A stretch of DNA of 64,000 bases from Roseibium algicola (GCF_001999245.1 NZ_CP019630.1:1240001-1304000); one strand, 5' to 3'. Shown: positions 55,388 to 64,000, counted from the first letter of the stretch. Made by a program: numbers and translations. The notes: a model not told the origin generated them from the sequence alone.

Positions 55388-55405
55388 TTACGTTTACGTA
55401 AACGT
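55388..55405. promoter_or_regulatory. Palindromic operator candidate upstream of ETF-QO
   Basis: TTACGTTTACGTAA (55388-55401) and the overlapping 16-bp perfect palindrome ACGTTTACGTAAACGT (55390-55405) lie in the 369-bp divergent gap 55309-55677. The TTACGT-TT-ACGTAA form resembles, as far as I recall, sites of the MerR-type regulator LiuR that controls leucine/isoleucine breakdown and ETF genes. The rest of the gap shows no gene. Confidence 0.5.
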
Positions 55406-55677
55406 TAACTAAACACTTGACGCCCTGCGCCTGCTTTGGTCTATCTGATGCCCAACTGAAGGAATAGCGGCGAAATTTCGCAATTGCCGATGAAAAATGT
55501 CGTGTTTTGCGCTGCAAAATGGGGCAAATAGGCGGTAAGGGCTAATAGGCGCTGCTTCCGAACGGACGCAGGTAAGTTGCTCTAACAATTGGGCATCAGC
55601 CGTTATCCATACGCTGGTTCACTTGATTTGAGCACCTGGCGGCGCAGAAGTTGCCCTTTGGGCGGAGGGAGAAAAAG

Positions 55678-57354
55678 ATGAGCGAACAAGAAGCGCTTGG
55701 CGAACGCGAAAGCATGGATGTGGATGTTGTGATCGTAGGCGCAGGGCCCGCCGGTCTTGCAGCTGCGATCCGGCTGAAACAGATCGCCAACGACAAGGGC
55801 GAAGAGCTGAGCGTTGTCGTACTGGAAAAGGGATCCGAGGTCGGCGCGCATATTCTCTCCGGCGCCGTGATTGATCCGATCGCTCTCGACAAGCTGCTTC
55901 CGGAATGGCGCGAAGAAGACACGCCGATCAAGACGGCAGTAACCGACGACCACTTCCTCGTGCTGGGGCCGGCAGGTTCCATGCGTTTGCCGAACATGTT
56001 CATGCCGAAACTCATGAACAACCACGGCAATTACATCGTCTCGCTTGGCAATGTCTGCCGCTGGCTGGCCGAAAAGGCTGAAGCGCTCGGCGTTGAAATC
56101 TACCCGGGCTTTGCAGCTGCCGAGATCCTCTATGACGATAATGGCAACGTGGTTGGTGTTGCGACGGGCGACATGGGCATTGGCCGGGATGGCAAACCCA
56201 ATGCCATGTTTACACGCGGCATGGAGCTGCGCGGCAAATACACCCTGATCGGTGAAGGCGCACGTGGCTCTCTGGCCAAGCAGCTGATCGAGAAATTCGA
56301 CCTCGACAAGGACAGCGACGTGCCGAAATTCGGCATCGGCATCAAGGAGCTGTGGCAGATCGACCCGGAGAAGCACCGGCTTGGCCTGGTGCAGCATTCC
56401 TTCGGCTGGCCGCTTGACGGCAAGACCGGTGGCGGCTCGTTCCTCTATCACCTGGAAGACAACCAGGTCGCTGTCGGCTTCGTGGTTCACCTCAACTACG
56501 AAAACCCCTGGCTGTCGCCCTTTGACGAGTTCCAGCGTTTCAAGACGCACCCGGCGATCCGTGACACCTTCGAAGGCGGCAAGCGTATTTCCTATGGTGC
56601 CCGTGCCATTACCGAAGGCGGTTTCCAGTCCGTGCCGAAACTCTCATTCCCCGGCGGTCTGCTGATGGGTTGTTCCGCAGGCTTCGTCAACGTGCCGCGG
56701 ATCAAGGGCTCCCACAATGCCATGCTGTCCGGCATGCTGGCGGCAGAAGAAGTCATGGCCGCAATCGGCCGCGGCGAAGCACACAACGAGCTGGCCAATT
56801 ACGACACAGCCTGGCGCGAAAGCCCGATCGGCAAGGATCTCTGGCGTGTGCGCAACGCAAAGCCGCTGTGGTCCAAATTCGGCACCGCTATCGGTGTTGC
56901 CCTCGGCGGTCTCGACATGTGGACCAACGAGCTGTTCGGCTTCTCCTTCTTCGGCACAATGAAACACGGCAAGAAGGACGCCGACACCCTGAAGCCGGCC
57001 AAGGACTGCAAGAAGATCGACTATCCGAAGCCGGATGGTGTCGTTTCCTTCGACAAGCTGTCTTCGGTGTTCCTCTCCAACACCAACCATGAAGAAGATC
57101 AGCCGATCCATCTGAAGGTGAAGGACGAGGCACTGCAGAAGCGCTCGGAACACGATGTCTTTGCCGGTCCGTCCAACCGCTATTGCCCGGCTGGCGTATA
57201 CGAATGGATCGAGGAAGGCGAAGATGCGCCGCGGTTCCAGATCAATGCGCAGAACTGCGTCCACTGCAAGACCTGCGATATCAAGGACCCGAACGGCAAC
57301 ATCAACTGGACCGTTCCGGAAGGCTCCGGTGGACCGAACTATCCGAACATGTAA
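55678..57354 (+). CDS. Electron transfer flavoprotein-ubiquinone oxidoreductase
   Basis: A 558-residue ETF-QO. The FAD motif VVIVGAGPAGLAAAIRL is near residues 17-33, and the [4Fe-4S] cysteines are C507 region (YCPAGVYEW) and CVHCKTCDIK near the end. It moves electrons from acyl-CoA and choline-type dehydrogenases to membrane ubiquinone and is membrane-associated. ATG 55678 has GGAGGGAG upstream; the first ATG in frame at 55651 is unsupported. A clean terminator follows, so it is monocistronic. Confidence 0.94.
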   Translation: MSEQEALGERESMDVDVVIVGAGPAGLAAAIRLKQIANDKGEELSVVVLEKGSEVGAHILSGAVIDPIALDKLLPEWREEDTPIKTAVTDDHFLVLGPAGSMRLPNMFMPKLMNNHGNYIVSLGNVCRWLAEKAEALGVEIYPGFAAAEILYDDNGNVVGVATGDMGIGRDGKPNAMFTRGMELRGKYTLIGEGARGSLAKQLIEKFDLDKDSDVPKFGIGIKELWQIDPEKHRLGLVQHSFGWPLDGKTGGGSFLYHLEDNQVAVGFVVHLNYENPWLSPFDEFQRFKTHPAIRDTFEGGKRISYGARAITEGGFQSVPKLSFPGGLLMGCSAGFVNVPRIKGSHNAMLSGMLAAEEVMAAIGRGEAHNELANYDTAWRESPIGKDLWRVRNAKPLWSKFGTAIGVALGGLDMWTNELFGFSFFGTMKHGKKDADTLKPAKDCKKIDYPKPDGVVSFDKLSSVFLSNTNHEEDQPIHLKVKDEALQKRSEHDVFAGPSNRYCPAGVYEWIEEGEDAPRFQINAQNCVHCKTCDIKDPNGNINWTVPEGSGGPNYPNM

Positions 57355-57385
57355 GGTTCGCTGCCAAACTGGAAAACATTGAAAG

Positions 57386-57410
57386 CCACGGGGAAACCCG
57401 TGGTTTTTTT
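57386..57410 (+). terminator. Intrinsic terminator of ETF-QO gene
   Basis: CCACGGG/CCCGTGG stem (57386-57392, 57397-57403) with a GAAA tetraloop is followed by seven T residues (57404-57410). A textbook rho-independent terminator, 31 bp after the stop. Confidence 0.93.
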
Positions 57411-58479
57411 GTGCCTTGAAAAACGAACAGCACCGGAAAGGAAGCCTTCCCGGTGCTGCAGTCTTGCGGCCGATGGGTCGTAATCAGGCTGGCGTATGTG
57501 GGGGTCCAGCCTGTTGCGGTTGTCAAACACACGGACAAGGCCGAGTGGACATGCCACTCCGCTTGCTGCCGCGTGGTTGCCCGCGCCACAAGTTCGTACC
57601 CGTATTAACAACGGGCAATTCTTATGAGGTCGTTGGTCCCGATGGAGCCAGCGTGCACATTTATCCCAGAGATGATCTGGATTTTTTTCGGGTTTCGATT
57701 TGTTTAATTCTGTTAACCAAAACCGTGATGGCGCCGGAATAAACTCCCCCTACGGCAAGGTCAAATAAATAATGAGACGAATAAAAACTTGTTATGACTC
57801 CAAAAGACAAAATTATACCAACTGGTCAAAAAATGTCTGGAATACGCCTTAACTGAAAACACGGAGCCTGGAAAATAAGAGTTGTTCGAAAATACCGATC
57901 AATACATCGCGATATTTGACAGTATAACTATTGCCGGGTTTTTCCGTTTATAAACAATGTGATAAGGAACTTATCGACCTTCAGAGGGTATATAAATTTT
58001 TTCTATATAACAATAAATTAAGAAAATGAATTAGCCAATTCTTTGAAATCTAAGCGTTTATTTCAACCACTCAACCATCAACTCCATCTGAGGTTGTTCG
58101 TCAAATCCATCGCTATTTCACCAAAAACAAACTAACTAGCTGAAATTACTGATAAATCTATTTATCCACATACCAAATAGCGACCAGCTGGTTGTGATTG
58201 CAGTCTCGCGTTGGTTAATTTACTTTTACTTTCACGGGGCAAATTTGTAGCAAATCACCAAGATCTTGGTGACTTTCTACAAGTTCTTCGCGGAGTTCCC
58301 GCGGTTTTCCCGAAAGCTTAACGAGATCGAGCCGCGCAAGCGGTTGGATACCTTGTGGACAGGAAGACAGCAGGGTCATAACCAGCCGGCGGCGGTTCTG
58401 GTTCGGATCAGGCGGTTCATCCACCAAATTCATTCAGCACTGTTTCAACAGTTCTGAAACCCATCGACCACAAGGTTCG
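57411..58479. other. 1.07-kb region without a gene, AT-rich in the middle
   Basis: Between ETF-QO and the helicase no frame looks like a real gene. The stretch from about 57660 to 58250 is visibly AT-rich (about one third G+C by eye) against neighbours near 60%. It contains a hairpin CAGCACCGG/CCGGTGCTG (57428-57458), a perfect TTATCCACA (58162-58170) and an 18-bp palindrome (58255-58272). A strong plus-strand terminator ends it. Small frames at 57416-57742, 58266-58457 and 58215-58433 lack ribosome-binding sites. Confidence 0.6.
58255..58272. promoter_or_regulatory. 18-bp perfect palindrome
   Basis: TCACCAAGATCTTGGTGA is a fully self-complementary 18-mer, an expected operator for a dimeric regulator. 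It lies in the gene-free region, 208 bp before a plus-strand terminator, and could control a short transcript that ends there. The regulator is unknown. Confidence 0.5.
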
Positions 58480-58514
58480 GCACCGGGAAGGCCACTTCCC
58501 GGTGCAATTTTTTT
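58480..58514 (+). terminator. Plus-strand intrinsic terminator with no upstream gene
   Basis: A 10-bp perfect stem GCACCGGGAA/TTCCCGGTGC (58480-58489, 58496-58505) with a 6-base loop is followed by AA and seven T residues. No plus-strand gene precedes it within 1.1 kb, and ETF-QO already has its own terminator. Similar bases occur in the hairpin at 57428-57458. It implies a short plus-strand transcript or a relic. Confidence 0.85.
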
Positions 58515-58550
58515 CACATCACAATGAACTGCGACGTAACCCGTCAGTCG

Positions 58551-59855
58551 TCAGGCTGCATCTCTGCGTGTGTTCTGACGACGGCGACGCGGAGGACGAC
58601 GGTTTTCGGACGCGTTGTCGTTGGCGCCGGAGGACGACTGCTTGCGGAACGGCTTCTTGCCGCCCGGCTTGCTGTTGCCATTCCGGTTTCCGCCGCGCTT
58701 TGCGCGCCCGGCAGCCGCGGACATCGGCGGAATTTCACCACCGGCAACCGTGATATCGATACCGATCAGCTTCTCGATCTGGCGGAAGAGACCGATTTCC
58801 TCCGGAGCACACAGGGCAATCGCCTCACCTTCCGCACCGGCGCGGGCCGTACGGCCAATTCGGTGAACGTAGGCTTCCGCAACTTCCGGCAGCTCGAAGT
58901 TATAAACGTGGCTGACACCCGGGATATCAATGCCGCGAGCGGCAACATCGGTTGCCACGAGCACGTTGATGGTGCCTTCCCGCAGATCCTTGATCGCGCG
59001 GTCACGCTGGTTCTGGCTCTTGTTACCATGGATCGAGCCAGCGGAAATTCCGGAATGCGCCAGCTTGCGCATCAGCCGTTCCGCACCGTGCTTTGTGCGG
59101 CAGAACACCAGCGACAGCCCGTCCGGCTTGTCACGAAGCTGATCAACCAGGAAGTCGCCCTTGTCGTTCTTGTCCATGAAATGAACTGACTGGGTAACCT
59201 TGTCAGCGGTCTTGCCGGCCGGAGCAACTTCGACCCTCTCCGGGTTGCGCAGATAGGACTGTGCCAGCTCGTTGATCTGCTTCGGCATGGTTGCGGAGAA
59301 CAGCAAGGTCTGGCGCTTGTCGGCCACCAGGCCCGCGATCCGGCGCAGGGCATGAATGAAGCCCAGATCGAGCATCTGGTCGGCTTCGTCGAGCACCAGG
59401 TAGGAAGCGGTGCGCAGGTCGATCGCTTCACGATCTACCAGGTCCAGCAGCCGGCCCGGTGTTGCCACCAGAATGTCGGTGCCCTTTGAGAGCCGCTTGA
59501 TCTGGCCATTGATGGACACACCACCGACAACGGAGGAAACCCGCAGCGGCGTATGCTTCAGGAAGGAAATCAGGTTCTTTGCGATCTGGTTCACCAGTTC
59601 GCGGGTCGGAGCCAGAATCAGCGCCCGTGTGCCCTTGGGAACCGCTCTTTTCTTCTCCAGGAGAAGCCGGTCGATCAACGGCAGGCCGAAAGCAGCCGTC
59701 TTGCCCGTACCCGTCTGTGCCAGACCCATGAGGTCCCGGCCTTCCAGGATCAACGGGATGGCTTTTTGCTGGATCGGTGTCGGAGCGTCATAGCCGTTTT
59801 CGGTAACGGCAGTCACAAGGCCATTGGAGAGTCCCAGGCTTTGAAAGTCGGTCAA
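58551..59855 (-). CDS. rhlE: DEAD-box RNA helicase, RhlE-type
   Basis: A 434-residue helicase. Motif I AQTGTGKT, II VLDEADQ, III SAT and VI HRIGRTARAG are intact, and the Q motif is near residues 3-28. The C-terminal tail is rich in Arg, Gly and Asn (RGGNRNGNSKPGGKK and RRPPRRRRQ) and binds RNA. The TTG start at 59855 is unusual but has AAGGA 7-8 bases upstream and gives the normal MTDFQSLGLS beginning. RhlE acts in ribosome assembly and cold growth. Confidence 0.92.
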   Translation of the reverse strand: MTDFQSLGLSNGLVTAVTENGYDAPTPIQQKAIPLILEGRDLMGLAQTGTGKTAAFGLPLIDRLLLEKKRAVPKGTRALILAPTRELVNQIAKNLISFLKHTPLRVSSVVGGVSINGQIKRLSKGTDILVATPGRLLDLVDREAIDLRTASYLVLDEADQMLDLGFIHALRRIAGLVADKRQTLLFSATMPKQINELAQSYLRNPERVEVAPAGKTADKVTQSVHFMDKNDKGDFLVDQLRDKPDGLSLVFCRTKHGAERLMRKLAHSGISAGSIHGNKSQNQRDRAIKDLREGTINVLVATDVAARGIDIPGVSHVYNFELPEVAEAYVHRIGRTARAGAEGEAIALCAPEEIGLFRQIEKLIGIDITVAGGEIPPMSAAAGRAKRGGNRNGNSKPGGKKPFRKQSSSGANDNASENRRPPRRRRQNTRRDAA

Positions 59856-60187
59856 TATAAAATCCTTGGTTCAAGCGAAACAAACGCTTGTTAAGCCGCA
59901 CGTCATTGACGGTGCGACTTGAAGTTGGAATGCGGCACAGCCGGCAGCCATCGCTACCCGGTCTCTCTGCCGCCAGACCCTCGCGTGAAATGGGAACTGG
60001 TTGAACCCCTCATTGGGTTCTTGAAGTGGCAACCCTCTTGCGACTGCCCGCCAAGAAACTTCTCTTGTCCGGGGCGCACTCTCTGCTCACGCGGCAGCGG
60101 TTGCAGTGCGGTATATCGTCGGGAACGGCCCTAATGTCAAGCAGAGAAGCCGCAAAAGCGCTTACAGCTCAAAAAGTTCGGCCTGCC
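59856..60187. other. 332-bp upstream region of the helicase gene
   Basis: There is no convincing gene here. A hairpin CAAGCG/CGCTTG (59872-59890) directly precedes the helicase ribosome-binding site and could modulate translation. A second, GAACCC/GGGTTC (60003-60020), lies in the middle. No clear terminator follows the sugar dehydrogenase gene. Confidence 0.5.
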
Positions 60188-61312
60188 TCAAGGTTGCAGC
60201 CGCAGCAACCGGCCATCGTCGCTGTCTGTCAGAACATAGACGTAGCCATCGGGGCCCTGCCGGACATCGCGTATCCGCTCGCCCAGATCCGTCAGCAGCT
60301 TTTCCTCGCCGACAACCGCTCCGCCGTCGAGGTCAACACGGGCAAGGTGCTGTCCGGCCAGCGCACCAACCAGCATGTCGCCCTTCCAGTCGGGATATCG
60401 GTCGCTGGTTACAAAGGCCATGCCGGACGGCGCGATGGAGGGATCCCAATAGTGAACCGGCTGTTCCATGCCTTCCTTCGACGTGCCTTGACCGATGGTT
60501 GCCCCGGAGTAATGGCGTCCGTAGGAAATCACCGGCCAGCCATAGTTCTTTCCGGCTTCGGGAATATTGATTTCGTCGCCGCCACGTGCCCCGTGTTCAA
60601 CTGTCCACAAAACGCCGGTTTCAGGATGGATCGCAGCCGACTGCGGATTGCGATGACCATAGGACCAGATTTCCGGCTTGTAGCCTTCCTGCCCGATAAA
60701 GGGATTGTCCGGAGCAGGTTGACCGTCCCTCGTCAGACGCAACACCGATCCGGCGTGGTCCGAGGTATCCTGAGCACGCTCGCCGTCTCCCCGCTCACCG
60801 ACGGTCATGAACAAGGTGCCATCGGGCGCAAAAACGAGGCGTGATCCGAAGTGGCGGCCTCCGTAGGCCTTGTTGTTGCCGGAAAAGATCGTCTCGCCAT
60901 CTTCCAGCGCGAAGCCTCCCTCAAAGGCACCGGTAAGCTTCGCCCGGAACAGGGATGTACCGGCGCCCTCTGCCGATCCTTGGGAATAGGACAGAAAGAC
61001 CGTCCGGTCGGTGGCAAAGTCCGGGCTGAGCGCCACGTCCAGCAGACCACCCTGTCCTTGTGCAAAGACTTCCGGAACACCGGTAACTTCGCTCTGCCTG
61101 CCGGATGCATCAATGTGCTTCACGGTCCCGTCGCGTTCCGTCACCAGGTAGCCCTCCTCCGGAAGGAAAGCGACGCTCCATGGGTAGGACAATCCCGTGG
61201 CAACGGTTTCCAGCTGAACCGCGGACTGGGCCATAGCGGCAGGGACAATCGGCAGGACGAGCGCTGCGGCCATTGCGGCCACGCCTGGAAGAAGATGCGA
61301 ATTCAGGGTCAT
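60188..61312 (-). CDS. PQQ-type sugar dehydrogenase (Asd/YliI-like)
   Basis: A 374-residue exported six-bladed beta-propeller. The signal is MTLNSHLLPGVAAMAAALVLPIVPAAMA. Signatures are LSYPWSVAFLPEEGYLVTERDG, EIWSYGHRNPQSAAIHPETG and DKAGSVLRL-like repeats. It oxidises aldoses in the periplasm with a PQQ cofactor. No PQQ synthesis genes are in the window. It lies 71 bp after the chorismate mutase gene on the same strand. Confidence 0.88.
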   Translation of the reverse strand: MTLNSHLLPGVAAMAAALVLPIVPAAMAQSAVQLETVATGLSYPWSVAFLPEEGYLVTERDGTVKHIDASGRQSEVTGVPEVFAQGQGGLLDVALSPDFATDRTVFLSYSQGSAEGAGTSLFRAKLTGAFEGGFALEDGETIFSGNNKAYGGRHFGSRLVFAPDGTLFMTVGERGDGERAQDTSDHAGSVLRLTRDGQPAPDNPFIGQEGYKPEIWSYGHRNPQSAAIHPETGVLWTVEHGARGGDEINIPEAGKNYGWPVISYGRHYSGATIGQGTSKEGMEQPVHYWDPSIAPSGMAFVTSDRYPDWKGDMLVGALAGQHLARVDLDGGAVVGEEKLLTDLGERIRDVRQGPDGYVYVLTDSDDGRLLRLQP

Positions 61313-61383
61313 TGGGGCTCCACGGACGATCCATACTCCCTGATAGGTAGGAGACCGAACGGTCTGGAAAACCCGGCACGGTG

Positions 61384-61731
61384 CTAAAAATCGGAGCCCG
61401 GTTTCGTCGGCTCGTCCTGCAGCGCCTCGAGTCGTGCGGCGATTGTTCGCTTCTCGAAGGCCACGTTCCAGTCGATCAGCGTTCGCCAGACCGCTTCCGC
61501 CTGGGCGCCTTCCAGCCCCAATTCTTCCGCCCGGTCTTTCAGAGCAGCCACCATTGTTTCAATCCTCTGATGATCAAAGGCCTCATCAGGGTGCTGTTTC
61601 AGGTCCGCCATCCGCCGGACATAGCCCTGGCGACGGGCAAAGAGCTGCAGGAGTTCTTCGTCAAGCGCATCAATTGCGGTGCGGATATCCGTTTTGCTGA
61701 CGCAGTCGGCTGGCTGTTTCACAAGGGTCAT
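61384..61731 (-). CDS. Chorismate mutase-like (AroQ/PchB type)
   Basis: A 115-residue all-helical enzyme starting MTLVKQPADCVSKTDIR. The AroQ fold is marked by IRTAIDALDEELLQLFARRQGYVRRMADLK and a second conserved helix near AVWRTLIDWNVAFE. Resemblance to PchB (isochorismate pyruvate lyase) is strong, so either activity is possible. The ATG at 61731 is 18 bases after the malic enzyme terminator and has no ribosome-binding site; a TTG extension to 61788 would read through the hairpin. Confidence 0.8.
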   Translation of the reverse strand: MTLVKQPADCVSKTDIRTAIDALDEELLQLFARRQGYVRRMADLKQHPDEAFDHQRIETMVAALKDRAEELGLEGAQAEAVWRTLIDWNVAFEKRTIAARLEALQDEPTKPGSDF

Positions 61732-61748
61732 GGCAGGCCGTTTGAAAA

Positions 61749-61779
61749 ATGGAAAAGCGGACCGGTTGTACCGGTCCGC
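61749..61779 (-). terminator. Intrinsic terminator after malic enzyme gene
   Basis: A 9-bp perfect stem GCGGACCGG/CCGGTCCGC (61757-61765, 61771-61779) with a 5-base loop is followed on the minus strand by TTTTCC and TTTTTC. It lies 34 bp past the malic enzyme stop and directly before the chorismate mutase start. Confidence 0.88.
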
Positions 61780-61812
61780 CTTGTTCAACAGAAGGCGCGA
61801 TTTGAAGCAGGA

Positions 61813-64000
61813 CTAGCCGGCGGACCGGGTCTGTGCCTCGACGCTGGCAAGCGCCGACATGTTCACCACGCCGCGCGAGGTGACAGACGGTGTCAGGATA
61901 TGCGCGGGCTTGGCCGTGCCCAGAAGGATCGGTCCGACATGAAGCGCCTGGGTCGAAACCTTCAGAAGGTTATGAGCAATGTTGGCCGCATCCAGGTTCG
62001 GGAACAGAAGCAGGTTGGCCTCGCCCTTCAACTTGCTGCCCGGCATCACCCGCTCACGCAGCTCCACGCTGAGCGCGCTGTCGCCGTGCATTTCGCCATC
62101 GACTTCCAGTTCCGGATAGCGCTTCCAGATCATCTCCAGCGCTTCGCGCATCTTGCGCGAGGACGCCGTGTCGCGAGAACCGAAGTTGGAAAGCGACAGC
62201 AGGGCGATCTTCGGCTCGATACCGAAGCGCCGGATTTCCTCAGCCGCGAGGTTGGCCATTTCGGAGATCTCTTCGGCGGTCGGGTCTTCCGTCACGAAGG
62301 TATCCGACAGGAATATGGCCCCTTGCGAGTTGATCAGCAGCGACATGGCCGAAAGGTCCCTGGCCGTCTCGCAAACGCCGATCACCTGCTTGATGTCCCG
62401 CAGATGGCGGATAAACCGGCCTTCCAGACCGCAAATGACCGCATCGGCATCGCCGCGGCGCACCGCAAGGGCGGAAATTACCGTGGTGTTGGTGCGCACG
62501 ACCGTCCGCGCTGCATTGGGCGGCATGCCCTTGCGGCCGACACACTCGAAATATTCGTCGACATACTCACGGTAGCGCGGATCGTCCTGCGGGTTGACGA
62601 ACTCGAAATCGACATCGGGACGAATGCGCAGGCCAAAGCGTTCGCAGCGTTGCTGCAGAACGTCCGGACGGCCAACCAGGATCGGCTTGGCGATATTGTC
62701 TTCGATCAGCACCTGAGCGGCACGAAGAACACGTTCGTCCTCGCCCTCGGCATAAATGATCCGCTGCGGGTCCTTGCTGGCGTTCTGGATGATCGGCTTC
62801 ATGATGAGGCCGGACCGGAAGACAAAACGGTTCAGCCGGTCCAGATAGGCCGTGAAATCCTCGATCGGGCGCGTGGCGACACCTGTTGCCATGGCCGCCT
62901 TGGCAACAGCCGGTGCAATGCGCAGGATCAGGCGCTGATCGAACGGCGAAGGGATCAGGTAGTTCGGCCCGAAGGTTTCGGTCTTGCCGCCGTAGGCACG
63001 GGCGGCAACGTCGGACGGTTCCTCGCGCGCAAGGCCGGCAATTGCCTCGACGGCGGCCCGCTTCATTTCCTCGTTGATGGTGGTCGCCCCGACGTCGAGC
63101 GCACCCCGGAAGATGTAGGGGAAGCACAGGACGTTGTTGACCTGGTTCGGGTAGTCGGACCGTCCGGTACACATGACCACGTCGTCACGGACAGCCTTGG
63201 CGTCCTCCGGCATGATTTCCGGATTGGGGTTGGCGAGCGCCAGGATCAGCGGGCCCTTGCCCATCTTTTCCACCATGCCCGGCTTCAGCACGCCGGCAGC
63301 GGACAGCCCCAGGAAGACATCGGCGCCGTCGATTACCTGATCGAGCGACCTCAAATCCGTCTTCTGGGCAAAGACCGCCTTCCATTCGTCCATCAGCGCC
63401 TCGCGGCCTTCATAGACGACGCCTTCAATGTCGGTAACCCAGATGTTCTCCCGCTTCGCCCCCAGCGAGACGAGCATGTTGAGGCAGGCAAGCGCAGCCG
63501 CGCCCGCACCGGACGCCACAATCTTGGCTTCCTCGATCTTCTTGCCGGCAAGGTCCAGACCGTTGCGAACCGCGGCACCGACGATGATCGCCGTGCCATG
63601 CTGATCGTCGTGAAAGACCGGGATCTTCATACGTTCCCGGAGCTTCGATTCAATCATGAAGCATTCGGGCGCCTTGATGTCTTCCAGGTTGATACCGCCA
63701 AAGGTCGGCTCCAGAACCGAAACCGCATCGACGAATTTTTCAACGTCGGTCTGGGCCACCTCGATATCGAAGACGTCGATGCCGGCGAACTTCTTGAAGA
63801 GAACCGCCTTGCCTTCCATCACCGGCTTGGATGCCAGCGGACCGATGTTGCCGAGGCCGAGCACTGCCGTGCCGTTTGAGATGACGGCGACCAGATTGCC
63901 GCGCGAGGTGTAATTGGCTGCCAGTGCCGGATTGTCGGCAATCGCAAGGCACGGCGCGGCCACGCCGGGTGAATAGGCCAGCGCCAGGTCGCGCTGGTTG
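61813..64000 (-). CDS. maeB: NADP-type malic enzyme with phosphotransacetylase domain (N-terminus cut)
   Basis: The frame is open to the right edge, with [20 protein letters not shown] at the cut, so only the first tens of residues are missing; 728 residues are visible. The malic domain contains [17 protein letters not shown] and [10 protein letters not shown] signatures, the NAD(P) Rossmann segment [13 protein letters not shown] and the end of a PTA-like domain ([16 protein letters not shown]). MaeB-type enzymes make pyruvate and NADPH from malate. It ends with its own terminator. Confidence 0.95.
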   Translation of the reverse strand, partial: NQRDLALAYSPGVAAPCLAIADNPALAANYTSRGNLVAVISNGTAVLGLGNIGPLASKPVMEGKAVLFKKFAGIDVFDIEVAQTDVEKFVDAVSVLEPTFGGINLEDIKAPECFMIESKLRERMKIPVFHDDQHGTAIIVGAAVRNGLDLAGKKIEEAKIVASGAGAAALACLNMLVSLGAKRENIWVTDIEGVVYEGREALMDEWKAVFAQKTDLRSLDQVIDGADVFLGLSAAGVLKPGMVEKMGKGPLILALANPNPEIMPEDAKAVRDDVVMCTGRSDYPNQVNNVLCFPYIFRGALDVGATTINEEMKRAAVEAIAGLAREEPSDVAARAYGGKTETFGPNYLIPSPFDQRLILRIAPAVAKAAMATGVATRPIEDFTAYLDRLNRFVFRSGLIMKPIIQNASKDPQRIIYAEGEDERVLRAAQVLIEDNIAKPILVGRPDVLQQRCERFGLRIRPDVDFEFVNPQDDPRYREYVDEYFECVGRKGMPPNAARTVVRTNTTVISALAVRRGDADAVICGLEGRFIRHLRDIKQVIGVCETARDLSAMSLLINSQGAIFLSDTFVTEDPTAEEISEMANLAAEEIRRFGIEPKIALLSLSNFGSRDTASSRKMREALEMIWKRYPELEVDGEMHGDSALSVELRERVMPGSKLKGEANLLLFPNLDAANIAHNLLKVSTQALHVGPILLGTAKPAHILTPSVTSRGVVNMSALASVEAQTRSAG

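Noticed and set aside
57416..57742. Possible 108-residue gene after ETF-QO
   Set aside because: It starts with TTG inside the terminator hairpin zone, has no ribosome-binding site and no family resemblance.
58215..58457. Small open frames on both strands in the orphan island
   Set aside because: They overlap each other, lack ribosome-binding sites and cover a perfect palindrome; a non-coding explanation fits better.
61381..63879. Long open frame (832 codons) on the plus strand, opposite malic enzyme
   Set aside because: It is antisense to a clear maeB reading frame, has no family signature and reflects the high G+C codon pattern.
1..64000. CRISPR array, tRNA, rRNA, prophage or insertion sequence
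   Set aside because: No regularly spaced repeats, no tRNA-like T-loop context, no transposase, integrase or phage structural gene was found.

Overview
The window reads as chromosomal sequence of a high-G+C alphaproteobacterium. The gene families suggest a marine or host-associated member of Stappiaceae/Rhizobiales (Labrenzia/Roseibium-like). That placement is inferred from gene content (NadQ-type regulator with nadABC, BtaA/BtaB betaine-lipid pair, malonate TRAP operon, polyamine-type ABC operon with a BKACE enzyme), not from a marker gene. Coding density is high. No rRNA, tRNA, CRISPR array, prophage or insertion sequence was seen. Genes are cut at both edges: a LuxR-type regulator on the left and malic enzyme on the right.

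Layout. 1-2.4 kb: LuxR-type regulator divergent from an FAD aromatic-type hydroxylase and a small DUF2783-type partner. 2.7-12.0 kb: a ten-gene, mostly overlapping minus-strand operon (two ABC permeases, Tat-type binding protein, ATPase, class III aminotransferase, BKACE, GNAT, acetylpolyamine amidohydrolase-like deacetylase, D-arginine dehydrogenase-like flavoenzyme, RidA). It is divergent from a LysR regulator and looks like a complete uptake and breakdown route for a polyamine-like or basic amino acid compound whose substrate is not known. 13.3-15.9 kb: a YceI-OmpA fusion followed 7 bp later by a secreted caspase-like protein with a C-terminal CxxCH segment. 15.9-17.9 kb: btaA-btaB (betaine lipid). 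18.1-19.3 kb: L,D-transpeptidase. 19.6-24.3 kb: dihydroorotase-like enzyme, then a same-strand set YgfZ, HD hydrolase, tyrosine phosphatase and NadQ. 24.6-26.4 kb: SleB-type hydrolase and a UPF0114 membrane protein.

26.5-33.1 kb is a malonate module: TRAP transporter, malonyl-CoA decarboxylase and malonyl-CoA synthetase, divergent from a GntR/FCD regulator with a TTGTATACAA operator candidate between them. 35.3-38.9 kb is nadA-nadB-nadC, with a near-perfect palindrome upstream that is a candidate NadQ operator; the NadQ gene lies 15 kb away in the same window. 39.4-50.6 kb holds an MFS transporter, a Doc toxin with an unusual short antitoxin, and glyS and glyQ separated by a GGDEF-EAL protein, GltS, a DUF2207/LemA pair and a MliC-like secreted protein. 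50.9-64 kb holds a MATE exporter, an S49 peptidase, a PilZ protein, a family-4-type uracil-DNA glycosylase, ETF-ubiquinone oxidoreductase, RhlE-type helicase, a PQQ-type sugar dehydrogenase, chorismate mutase and malic enzyme.

The least explained stretch is about 1.1 kb between ETF-QO and the helicase. It is AT-rich without a convincing gene, yet holds an 18-bp perfect palindrome, a perfect DnaA-box 9-mer and a strong plus-strand intrinsic terminator with no gene feeding it. Together these suggest an unannotated small RNA or a remnant of acquired DNA. Two mosaic palindromic repeats sit in convergent gaps at 2.6 and 35.1 kb.
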